From positions 1-5,121 of the forward strand of contig CALYNN010000125.1 of assembly GCA_945221685.1 (NCBI GenBank): a stretch of 5,121 nucleotides of DNA, read 5' to 3'. The notes under the pieces are model-generated. The model searched no databases. It worked only from the letters and a program-made list of their open reading frames with translations, and was not told the origin of the DNA. The DNA comes from an uncultured Clostridia bacterium. GTDB taxonomy: Bacteria; Bacillota; Clostridia; Oscillospirales; Acutalibacteraceae. Positions 1 to 5,121 of this stretch are shown here, piece by piece (within the stretch, counting starts at the first letter, position 1; every line of letters begins with the position of its first letter). Position numbers and translations under genes: made by a program.

Positions 1-1
1 A

Positions 2-1021
2 ATGCAGCTTACGGATGTGCATATCGGCGGCGGATTTATGAGCATTAAGAAGGATTCTATGGCGCTTAATGCAGTTGCCGCAATGATAAGTGAGGAAAAG
101 CCTGATTTAGTTGTTGTTACCGGCGACATTGCATACCCTGTACCGTTTCAGGCAGGAACCTTTAACAACAAGGAAAGTGCAAAGCTTTTTGCAGAGCTTA
201 TGGAGCAGCTTGGGGTTTATTGGTGTCTTTCCTTCGGAAACCATGATACAGAGTCTTATTCATTCTATTCAAGAGAAGCAATTTCTCTGCTTTACGAAAG
301 CGAGGATTATCCTCACTGTCTGTTTAGAGCAGGCGACGAAGATGTTGACGGCTGCGGAAACTATGCTGTAAATGTTAAAAACTCGCAGGGAAAAATCACG
401 CAAAGCATTATTATGCTTGACTCCCATTCTTATGTTGACAACGATTATTTAGGCGCCTTATGGAAATATGACACAATTCACGAAAATCAGGTTCAATGGT
501 ATGAGAAAACCCTTAAGGAGCTTCAGGAGCAAAACGGCGGAGAGATGCCGAAATCCCTTGCATTCTTCCACATTCCGCTTCCGGAGCACCGTGACGCGTG
601 GTACGAATATGTTGACGCAGGATTATCGGATACGGAAAATGTTACATTTAACTACGGTAAGGCAGGAGAAACAGGTGCTGTTGTTTACAGCAGTAACTAC
701 AATTACGGATTTTTTGATAAGGCTTTGGAGCTTGGTTCAACTCAAGCCGTTTTCTGCGGTCACGACCATTACAACAACTTCTCCATAAACTATAAGGGAA
801 TAGACTTAAACTACGGCTACTCTATTGACTACCTGGCATATTCGGGAATATTTAAGCAGGGCTCACAGAGAGGCTGCACAATAATTACCGTTAAGCCCGA
901 CGGAACATACGAAAGCCGCCTTGAAAATTATTATCAGGATAAATACCAAACCGTTAAGGAAAAAGAACAGGTTACAATGCAGAAGCTTGATACAGTAACC
1001 TACGAGAAGAAAGCAGATTAA
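2..1021 (+). CDS. Calcineurin-like metallophosphoesterase, 5'-truncated at window edge
   Basis: Predicted metal-dependent phosphohydrolase of the calcineurin-like superfamily; the physiological substrate cannot be read from the sequence. The visible 339 residues hold all the usual metal and catalytic motifs in order: D5-x-H7 (TDVHIGG), G41-D42, GNHD at 79-82, a histidine at 190 (FFHIP) and GHDH at 253-256. The overall pattern resembles the Dcr2/purple-acid-phosphatase-29-like group, from memory of that family. The ATG at base 2 is probably an internal methionine: motif I normally lies some way inside these proteins, often behind a signal or membrane segment, and here it starts at residue 4 with no ribosome site visible. 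The true N-terminus is therefore outside the window, and export cannot be judged. The C-terminus (TYEKKAD, stop TAA) is intact. It converges with the HD-domain gene. Superfamily certain, specific role unknown. Confidence 0.93.
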   Translation: MQLTDVHIGGGFMSIKKDSMALNAVAAMISEEKPDLVVVTGDIAYPVPFQAGTFNNKESAKLFAELMEQLGVYWCLSFGNHDTESYSFYSREAISLLYESEDYPHCLFRAGDEDVDGCGNYAVNVKNSQGKITQSIIMLDSHSYVDNDYLGALWKYDTIHENQVQWYEKTLKELQEQNGGEMPKSLAFFHIPLPEHRDAWYEYVDAGLSDTENVTFNYGKAGETGAVVYSSNYNYGFFDKALELGSTQAVFCGHDHYNNFSINYKGIDLNYGYSIDYLAYSGIFKQGSQRGCTIITVKPDGTYESRLENYYQDKYQTVKEKEQVTMQKLDTVTYEKKAD

Positions 1022-1119
1022 AAATATAAAATCAGCGTCACGGCTCGGTTATTGCAGTAAGCAACCAAGAGTACGAAGCGCATGCAAAAGCCTACAAATA
1101 AAATACTTAAACAAAATTT
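1022..1119. other. Convergent intergenic spacer, no feature recognised
   Basis: This stretch lies between the stop codon of the rightward metallophosphoesterase and the shared hairpin. It becomes A-rich towards its right end (about 1097-1119). I see no ORF, RNA gene or repeat in it. Confidence 0.5.
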
Positions 1120-1161
1120 AAAAGCACAGGGACGGTAAATCGTAAACCGCTCTGTGCTTTT
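1113..1161 (-). terminator. Rho-independent terminator of the HD-domain gene, possibly bidirectional
   Basis: The arms AAAAGCACAG (1120-1129) and CTGTGCTTTT (1152-1161) pair perfectly. The stem continues inward through a G-T and a G-C pair and, past a bulged A1132, through CGGT/ACCG (1133-1136 with 1146-1149), closing on an A-rich loop. In the leftward transcript the stem is followed by UUUUAAAUUUUG. It begins 11 bp after the HD gene stop. In the rightward direction the tail is UUUUGCUUU, weaker but usable for the metallophosphoesterase 99 bp upstream, so it may serve both convergent genes. Confidence 0.8.
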
Positions 1162-1172
1162 GCTTTGCAGTA

Positions 1173-1664
1173 TTATATTGGAAACATTGCTTTACAAATG
1201 GCTTTGCCTGACGGAGTTTTGAAAATTGAGGAATAGGCTTTTTGAATTCCGAAATCCGAGACCTTGTCCTCGTACAGATTAACAAGGAAATCTGCTTCAA
1301 CAAGAATTTGATAATCAGCCGAGTCAATGCAGTCGTATGTATGGTGATGCGCCACAAGGAAGCAAATTCTATCAATATCCCTTTCATCATAATTCAGCAA
1401 TGTCAGCATTTCTCTTGCAGGAGCCTCGCCCTCCTGTTCCTGAAGCCTTCCCGAGCAGCTTTTAAACTTTTCCTCAGCAGGCTTTATTCCTATGTCGTGC
1501 ACAAGCGCCGCCGACTCAAGCACAAAAAGCGTCTTGCCGTCAAGCTCCTCAAGCTCGCCGATGAGCTTTGCAAGGCTGTGCACCTTTATAAAATGCTGAA
1601 TTCGTTTTGCGTCGCCGCGGTAATATTCAATCATTGCTTCCTTAAGCTGAGTTATTTTATCCAT
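1173..1664 (-). CDS. HD-domain metal-dependent phosphohydrolase family protein
   Basis: A complete 163-residue single-domain cytosolic protein of the HD superfamily. The metal-binding signature is visible: a histidine in the first helix (H24 or H29 in RIQHFIKVHS), the HD doublet H56-D57 in ALVHDIGI, a histidine cluster H106-H108 (AHHHTYD) and D125 in LVEADFLVNL. The spacing H...HD...H...D fits a dinuclear or mononuclear phosphohydrolase, but nothing identifies the nucleotide or phosphoester it cleaves. Small stand-alone proteins of this kind are common in Clostridia and usually annotated only as HD domain protein. The chosen ATG gives a natural start, but its upstream region (AAGAATGTAGATT) has no good Shine-Dalgarno. 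An in-frame ATG at residue 11 (MIEYYRGD) has AAGGA 4 nt upstream and is a possible alternative. It sits downstream of the tRNA-Ser terminator, and I could not find a convincing promoter of its own. Confidence 0.88.
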   Translation of the reverse strand: MDKITQLKEAMIEYYRGDAKRIQHFIKVHSLAKLIGELEELDGKTLFVLESAALVHDIGIKPAEEKFKSCSGRLQEQEGEAPAREMLTLLNYDERDIDRICFLVAHHHTYDCIDSADYQILVEADFLVNLYEDKVSDFGIQKAYSSIFKTPSGKAICKAMFPI

Positions 1665-1716
1665 AATCTACATTCTTATGCACAAGGGACTGTTGCTACT
1701 GCTTTACAGTTGCCCT

Positions 1717-1802
1717 GTTCGAGTCTCTTTATCATATTAAAGAAACGAAGATCACCGCAAGGGTGGTCTTCGTTTTTTTGGCGCAGATGAAGAGATTCGA
1801 AC
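1717..1802. repeat. Nested inverted repeat: tRNA-Ser T-arm/acceptor copy flanking the terminator
   Basis: Segment 1717-1733 (GTTCGAGTCTCTTTATC, + strand) is an inverted copy of the T-loop and 3' acceptor part of the tRNA-Ser, which reads GTTCGAATCTCTTCATC on the - strand (1802-1786). They match at 15 of 17 positions. The universal T-loop explains only about the first nine bases; the CTCTT-ATC part is specific to this tRNA. The terminator hairpin sits in the centre, giving a nested palindrome about 86 bp long. The copy does not extend into the T-stem 5' half or the CCA end, so it is not a second tRNA gene. Confidence 0.65.
1739..1773 (-). terminator. Hairpin terminator after tRNA-Ser, symmetric
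   Basis: The arms 1745-1756 and 1762-1773 form a 12-position stem with a 5-nt loop (GCAAG on the + strand). Read leftward, it starts a few bases after the encoded CCA of the tRNA and is followed by UUUCUUU, as expected for a tRNA terminator; position 1752/1766 is then an A-C mismatch. Read rightward, the same position is a U-G pair, so the stem is fully paired, and it runs directly into seven Ts (1773-1779). The hairpin is thus at least as good a terminator for a rightward transcript, though no gene is known to need it. Confidence 0.8.
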
Positions 1803-1871
1803 TCTTGAAGCCTCGTTAAAGACTTACACGATTTCCAATCGTGCTCCTTCGGCCAGCTCGGACACATCTGC
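1779..1871 (-). tRNA. tRNA-Ser(GGA), CCA encoded
   Basis: Class II serine tRNA reading UCC and UCU codons. The acceptor strands GCAGATG (1871-1865) and CATCTGC (1789-1783) pair over 7 bp, followed by discriminator G73 (1782), typical of tRNA-Ser, and an encoded CCA (1781-1779). The D-arm closes with TCC/GGA. The anticodon stem CACGA/TCGTG encloses the loop TTGGAAA, with anticodon GGA at 1836-1834. The long variable arm pairs AAGTCT with AGGCTT (one G-T) around TTAACG, diagnostic of class II tRNAs. The T-arm is AAGAG-TTCGAAT-CTCTT. All helices are intact, so the gene should be functional. It lies 51 bp past the MscS-gene stop, has its own promoter, and is followed at once by a hairpin terminator. 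Confidence 0.97.
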
Positions 1872-1884
1872 ACATTGCTTTGAT

Positions 1885-1913
1885 ATTATAACCTAATAGC
1901 CGTAAATTTGCAA
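1885..1913 (-). promoter_or_regulatory. Sigma-A-type promoter of tRNA-Ser
   Basis: On the - strand TTGCAA (1913-1908) and a perfect TATAAT (1890-1885) are separated by exactly 17 bp. Transcription would begin around 1878, a few bases before the mature tRNA 5' end at 1871, leaving a very short leader. The -35 box begins only 9 bp beyond the stop codon of the MscS-family gene. I see no terminator between that gene and the promoter, so readthrough from the purF unit could also reach the tRNA. Confidence 0.85.
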
Positions 1914-1922
1914 GAACTTTTT

Positions 1923-3023
1923 TTACTTACTGATTTTCAGCTCGTCGCCGAAATAAACGGTATTGGAGGTAAAGGCAAGCTTTATGCCGCAGCTGTCGGC
2001 AAAATTCTTTACTGCGCAGTTAATTTTGCTTTTCAACTCAAGATACTCGGGATATTTTACGGTGCTTACATAAAAATACATACTTATTTCTAAAGCGTGG
2101 GTGCCGTAATCGGTAAAATTAATGCGAACATCATCCTGCAAAACCGAATCAAAGCCCGAAATTACCTGACGCAAGCCTTGGCAAAAGCTCTCTATTTCCT
2201 GCTGTGTATGGCAGTAATTAATCCACAAAGTTTCGTTAAAAAGTCTTTTATTAATTCTGGTCCAATTAGTTATTTTTGCGTTTGCCATTGCGGTATTTGG
2301 GTAAACCGCTTCACTGCCGTCAAGACATCTTAGGCGAGTAGTTCTTATTGTAATATCCTCAACAGTTCCCGTAACACCGTCAACCTCTATGCAATCATCA
2401 ACCTCAAAGGGCTTGTCGAAAATGATTATAAAGCCGGAAAGAAGATTTTCTACCGTATCCTTGCAGGCAAAGGCAACAGCCACGCCGCCGATACCCAACG
2501 CTGCAAAAATCTTTGTTGCAGAGATACCAAATTGCTCAAGCACCATCAGCGCCGCAATTATGGCAATAAGTGCTTTAAGAATATTGCTCATAAATTTAAC
2601 GGCGGTTTTTTTGGATTTTGAGGAGCTGTTATCGGCAACCGAATAATCGCTGTTGATGAAATTAATACCAAACCAGCCTGCAAAAACAATAAATCCGATT
2701 TTTAAAAGAGTCAAAAACCAACCCCTTACCTGCCCTGTGGGAGCAAGTATTTCGCTGGCGGCATACAGTGAAAGTATTACGGCAAAAAAGGCAAGCGGTC
2801 TTGAAAGGCTTTCTTTAACAGACCTACGCACCTTTTCACTGCTTTTTGAGAAAAATTTGCTGATAAGCGCAGCAAATGCCGAGGCTATTTTATTCCTAAA
2901 TACAGCCACGGCGGCAATTAACCCGGCGGCAACGGCAAGCCTTATTAAAAGCTCTCTTTCGTTTTCCACTCCGTCAATAAGGTTTATGATTTTTTCGATT
3001 ACATTCGCGCTTAATACGAACAT
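1923..3023 (-). CDS. MscS-family small-conductance mechanosensitive ion channel
   Basis: Predicted membrane channel that opens under membrane tension and releases solutes on hypo-osmotic shock. The 366-residue protein has hydrophobic segments at about 27-42, 76-94, 102-124 and 146-163, then the glycine/alanine-rich pore helix (about 172-201, AALGIGGVAVAFACKDTVENLLSG), equivalent to TM3 of E. coli MscS. The conserved beta domain follows (PFEVDDCIEVDGVTGTVEDI, 205-224, through YPN at 241-243 and ITNWTR at 251-256), and then the mixed alpha/beta C-terminal domain. It is longer than E. coli MscS (286 residues) because of extra N-terminal membrane segments, as in many MscS-like proteins. The ATG start is supported by GAGAGGG 6 nt upstream. 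It begins 32 bp after purF with no terminator between, so co-transcription is likely. A metabolic link to purine synthesis is not evident. Ion selectivity cannot be told from sequence. Confidence 0.93.
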   Translation of the reverse strand: MFVLSANVIEKIINLIDGVENERELLIRLAVAAGLIAAVAVFRNKIASAFAALISKFFSKSSEKVRRSVKESLSRPLAFFAVILSLYAASEILAPTGQVRGWFLTLLKIGFIVFAGWFGINFINSDYSVADNSSSKSKKTAVKFMSNILKALIAIIAALMVLEQFGISATKIFAALGIGGVAVAFACKDTVENLLSGFIIIFDKPFEVDDCIEVDGVTGTVEDITIRTTRLRCLDGSEAVYPNTAMANAKITNWTRINKRLFNETLWINYCHTQQEIESFCQGLRQVISGFDSVLQDDVRINFTDYGTHALEISMYFYVSTVKYPEYLELKSKINCAVKNFADSCGIKLAFTSNTVYFGDELKISK

Positions 3024-3055
3024 TTTCTTCCCTCTCTGTCAATTACCCAAGCGCT

Positions 3056-4495
3056 TCAGTCAAGGGTCTGATAATAATTCATCTTTTCTTCAAACTTATC
3101 CTTAGGCTGTTCCTTCGGAACCTCAATGGGATACTCACCGGTAAAGCAGCCGTCACAAAAGCCGCAATCGGAATTTTCGGCAAGCTGATGGGTTGCCTCA
3201 ACCGAAAGATAGCCTAAGCTATCTACACCGATTTCCTCTGCAATTTTTTCAACAGTATCAAACTGACAGGCAATAAGGTTTTCACGGGAGTCAACATCTG
3301 TTCCGAAAAAGCAGGGATACTTAAACGGCGGCGAGGAAACACGCATATGCACCTCTTTTGCCCCTGCCTCGCGGAGCAAGCCGACAATTCTTGCACAGGT
3401 TGTGCCCCTAACGATAGAATCATCTATCATAATAACTCTTTTGCCCTTAATATTCTCTTTAACAACATTGAGCTTAATACGCACGGCGTCGCGCCTTTCG
3501 CCCTGAGTAGGCTGAATAAAGCTTCTGCCGATATATCTGTTTTTGATAAATCCTACACCGTAGGGAATTCCGCTTTCGCAGGCATATCCTAATGCGGCGT
3601 CAAGTCCCGAATCGGGAACGCCTATAACTATATCGGCATCAACGGGATGCTCCTTTGCAAGAAAGGCTCCCGCCCTCATTCTTGCATGCTGAACAGACGA
3701 GCCTTCAATAACGGAATCGGGGCGGGCGAAATAAATATATTCAAACACGCACAAATTGCCCTTGCCCTTGCAATGGGTTTTAATTGAGCGCACGCCGTCT
3801 GTGCCTATAACAACAATTTCACCGGGAAGAATATCACGCACGAACTCCGCACCTAAAGTATCAAAGGCGCAGCTTTCCGAGGATACCACCCACGCGCCGT
3901 CTGCCGTTTTGCCCAAGCAAAGCGGTCTGAATCCGTTGGGATCACGAAAGGCAATCAGCTTTGTTGCAGTCATAACAACGCAGGAATAGGCTCCCTTAAG
4001 AGTATCCATAACCTTTTCGATTGCTTCCTCTGTATTTTTGCAGGTAAGTCGCTGTGATACGATTGAATATGCAATAGACTCCGTATCGGAGGTTCCGTGA
4101 AAAATTCCGCCCTTAAGCTCAAACTGCTTTCTAAGCTGAGGAGCGTTTACAAGATTACCGTTGTGGGCGATTGCAAGATTACCCTTAATATGCCTTATAA
4201 CAAGGGGCTGAATATTATTTACATTCTTACCGCCTGTTGTTGAATATCTTACATGGCCGATTGCCATATTACCCATACCGAGATGCTCAAGACGGCTGTG
4301 GCTAAACACATCGGGCACTAATCCGTCGCCCCGATGATGACGGAATACGCCGTCGTCATTAACGGCAATTCCGCAGCTTTCCTGCCCTCTGTGCTGCAAA
4401 GCATAAAGAGCAAGATAAGCCGATTGAGCCACATAGGTTGTTTTGTTTTCAAAAATGCCGAACACTCCGCATTCTTCGTGAAGATTATTAAACAT
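3056..4495 (-). CDS. purF: Amidophosphoribosyltransferase (glutamine PRPP amidotransferase)
   Basis: Catalyses the first committed step of purine synthesis in the cytosol: PRPP plus glutamine gives 5-phosphoribosylamine, glutamate and pyrophosphate. At 479 residues it is full length (B. subtilis PurF is about 476). An eight-residue propeptide (MFNNLHEE) precedes C9, the N-terminal nucleophile exposed after self-cleavage. The class II glutaminase domain shows HRGQES (35-40), GHVRYSTTG (80-88), HNGNL (111-115) and SDTES (136-140). The phosphoribosyltransferase domain has the PRPP-binding signature VIMIDDSIVRGTT (354-366) and the flexible-loop region FIKNRYIGRSFIQP (316-329). Cysteines 249, 395, 444 and 447 match the four 4Fe-4S ligands of the Bacillus-type enzyme, which is oxygen-sensitive and fits an anaerobe. 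The start has GGGAGA 5 nt upstream, inside the 12-bp gap after the glutamate-synthase domain gene, so the two are almost certainly co-transcribed. No purine operator or riboswitch is visible; the operon promoter lies off the window. Confidence 0.98.
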   Translation of the reverse strand: MFNNLHEECGVFGIFENKTTYVAQSAYLALYALQHRGQESCGIAVNDDGVFRHHRGDGLVPDVFSHSRLEHLGMGNMAIGHVRYSTTGGKNVNNIQPLVIRHIKGNLAIAHNGNLVNAPQLRKQFELKGGIFHGTSDTESIAYSIVSQRLTCKNTEEAIEKVMDTLKGAYSCVVMTATKLIAFRDPNGFRPLCLGKTADGAWVVSSESCAFDTLGAEFVRDILPGEIVVIGTDGVRSIKTHCKGKGNLCVFEYIYFARPDSVIEGSSVQHARMRAGAFLAKEHPVDADIVIGVPDSGLDAALGYACESGIPYGVGFIKNRYIGRSFIQPTQGERRDAVRIKLNVVKENIKGKRVIMIDDSIVRGTTCARIVGLLREAGAKEVHMRVSSPPFKYPCFFGTDVDSRENLIACQFDTVEKIAEEIGVDSLGYLSVEATHQLAENSDCGFCDGCFTGEYPIEVPKEQPKDKFEEKMNYYQTLD

Positions 4496-4507
4496 AAGCG
4501 TCTCCCG

Positions 4508-5074
4508 TTAATTTGGCGTATAAAGATTTGCATAAGGTCTTGAGGTTGCCGGAACGAGCTTTTTAAACGGTTTGAGCATAACCTTATTATAGTCCTCATT
4601 AAAATATTTGCAATATTTTTTTACATAATTTTCAAGCTCTTTTGTGTCCTCGTCCGTAAGAGCCGTTACTTTTATATTCGGACTGAGGTTTTCCTTTGGA
4701 AAATTTCCTCTTACAAAAATTTTTCCGCCGTGCATTCCCGAAGCACAGTGAGTTCCGAAAAGCTTTTCGCCTCTTTTAAGTCCTAAGCCCAAAAGAACAA
4801 TAGTGCCTCCTGCCATATATTCGCCCAAAAAGGAGCCTGCATTTTTTCCGATAACAAGCACGGGACGCATTTGACGGAATTCCTTCATATGAATACCGCC
4901 GCGACAGGCAACATTGTCGCGAATATAAATCTGACCGTCACGCATACCGTAGCCCATAGCGTCGCCGGAATGGCCGTGAACAACGATCTCTCCGCCGTTC
5001 ATAGTGTTACCCACCGCGTCCTGACAGTTTCCGTAAACGACTACCCTGCCGCCGTTAAGGTAGCAAGCCATATC
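4508..5074 (-). CDS. Glutamate synthase alpha-subunit C-terminal (GXGXG) domain protein, N-terminus missing
   Basis: This is the right-handed beta-helix domain that forms the C-terminal part of the large glutamate synthase (GOGAT) subunit. In archaea and many Clostridia it is encoded as a separate small protein beside separate amidotransferase and FMN-synthase proteins. The 188 genomic residues show the glycine repeats of the family: GNCQDAVGNTMNGG (15-28), GHSGDAMGYGMRDG (34-47), GKNAGSFLGEYMAGG (76-90) and GTHCASGMHGG (107-117), then a helical tail ending RPYANLYTPN. The domain is structural and carries no catalytic residues of its own. Stand-alone family members are roughly 240-250 residues from memory, so some tens of N-terminal residues are missing, unless this is the end of a longer fused subunit. 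The sequence is cut at 5074 by sequencing adapter; residues MYKRQ read upstream of D are artefact. A related alternative, formylmethanofuran dehydrogenase subunit C, shares the fold but fits the tail and context less well. Confidence 0.87.
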   Translation of the reverse strand, partial: DMACYLNGGRVVVYGNCQDAVGNTMNGGEIVVHGHSGDAMGYGMRDGQIYIRDNVACRGGIHMKEFRQMRPVLVIGKNAGSFLGEYMAGGTIVLLGLGLKRGEKLFGTHCASGMHGGKIFVRGNFPKENLSPNIKVTALTDEDTKELENYVKKYCKYFNEDYNKVMLKPFKKLVPATSRPYANLYTPN

Positions 5075-5121
5075 CTGTCTCTTATACACATCTGACGCTG
5101 CCGACGATCTTACGCGTGTAG
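5075..5121. other. Nextera sequencing adapter contamination (not genomic)
   Basis: Bases 5075-5093 (CTGTCTCTTATACACATCT) are the 19-bp Tn5 mosaic end. Bases 5094-5107 (GACGCTGCCGACGA) complete the reverse complement of the Nextera Read-1 transposase adapter. Bases 5108-5115 (TCTTACGC) occupy the i5 index position and are the reverse complement of GCGTAAGA, which I recall as Nextera XT index S517. Bases 5116-5121 (GTGTAG) match the start of the reverse-complemented P5 adapter. The order and spacing match the library construct exactly, so the true contig ends at 5074. Confidence 0.98.

Noticed and set aside
1700..1740. A second tRNA or tRNA pseudogene on the + strand, suggested by GTTCGAGTC at 1717
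   Set aside because: The bases before the T-loop (CCCTG) do not pair with those after it (CTCTT), there is no acceptor, anticodon stem or CCA, so only a short inverted copy is present.
1242..1790. A 182-codon + strand ORF opposite the HD-domain gene, longer than that gene
   Set aside because: It lies antisense to an intact HD-domain protein with all its motifs, has no recognisable domain, and runs through the tRNA terminator hairpin into the tRNA 3' end. It is a shadow ORF.
1717..1802. An integrative-element attachment site at the tRNA 3' end
   Set aside because: Attachment-site duplications are direct repeats of the tRNA 3' end. Here the copy is inverted, and no integrase or element lies nearby.
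1676..1873. A 65-codon - strand ORF over the tRNA region
   Set aside because: It is a translation of the tRNA-Ser and its terminator, which are functional as RNA and explain the sequence fully.
3223..4599. Several 66-93 codon ORFs on both strands within purF and its upstream junction
   Set aside because: They overlap the coding frame of a full-length, motif-complete PurF and the end of the GXGXG gene, and show no domains of their own.
5075..5093. A genuine Tn5/IS50 mosaic end marking a mobile element
   Set aside because: The following bases are the Nextera adapter, an index-length barcode and P5 sequence, so it is a library artefact rather than a natural transposon end.

Overview
The window looks like the end of a metagenome or draft-genome contig from an anaerobic Firmicute, most likely a gut-type Clostridia/Oscillospiraceae member. 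This is inferred from the split glutamate-synthase module, the Bacillus-type Fe-S PurF, Shine-Dalgarno starts, a TTGCAA-N17-TATAAT promoter and a CCA-encoded tRNA-Ser. No taxonomic marker proves it. Base composition and codon style look uniform, with no sign of recent transfer.

Layout: a 5'-truncated calcineurin-like metallophosphoesterase runs rightward (to 1021). Everything else runs leftward. From the right edge it reads: the C-terminal part of a GXGXG glutamate-synthase domain protein (4508-5074), then after 12 bp purF (3056-4495), then after 32 bp an MscS-family channel gene (1923-3023), a tRNA-Ser(GGA) with its own promoter (1779-1871) and a hairpin terminator, and an HD-domain hydrolase gene (1173-1664) ending at a second hairpin. 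The metallophosphoesterase and HD genes converge on a 151-bp intergenic stretch.

Function: the glutamate-synthase domain and PurF both belong to glutamine-nitrogen metabolism (glutamate formation and the first committed step of purine synthesis), and their tight spacing suggests one transcription unit that may continue into the MscS gene and possibly the tRNA. The other genes are ordinary housekeeping or stress functions without an evident link.

The last 47 bases (5075-5121) are not genomic. They are a Nextera transposon mosaic end, Read-1 adapter, an 8-base i5 index and the start of the P5 adapter. The apparent N-terminus MYKRQ of the rightmost ORF is adapter translation. I found no new defence, mobile or CRISPR-like system. 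The most unusual genuine signal is a nested inverted repeat (1717-1802) in which the trailer of the tRNA-Ser carries an inverted copy of the tRNA's own T-arm/acceptor segment around the terminator hairpin.
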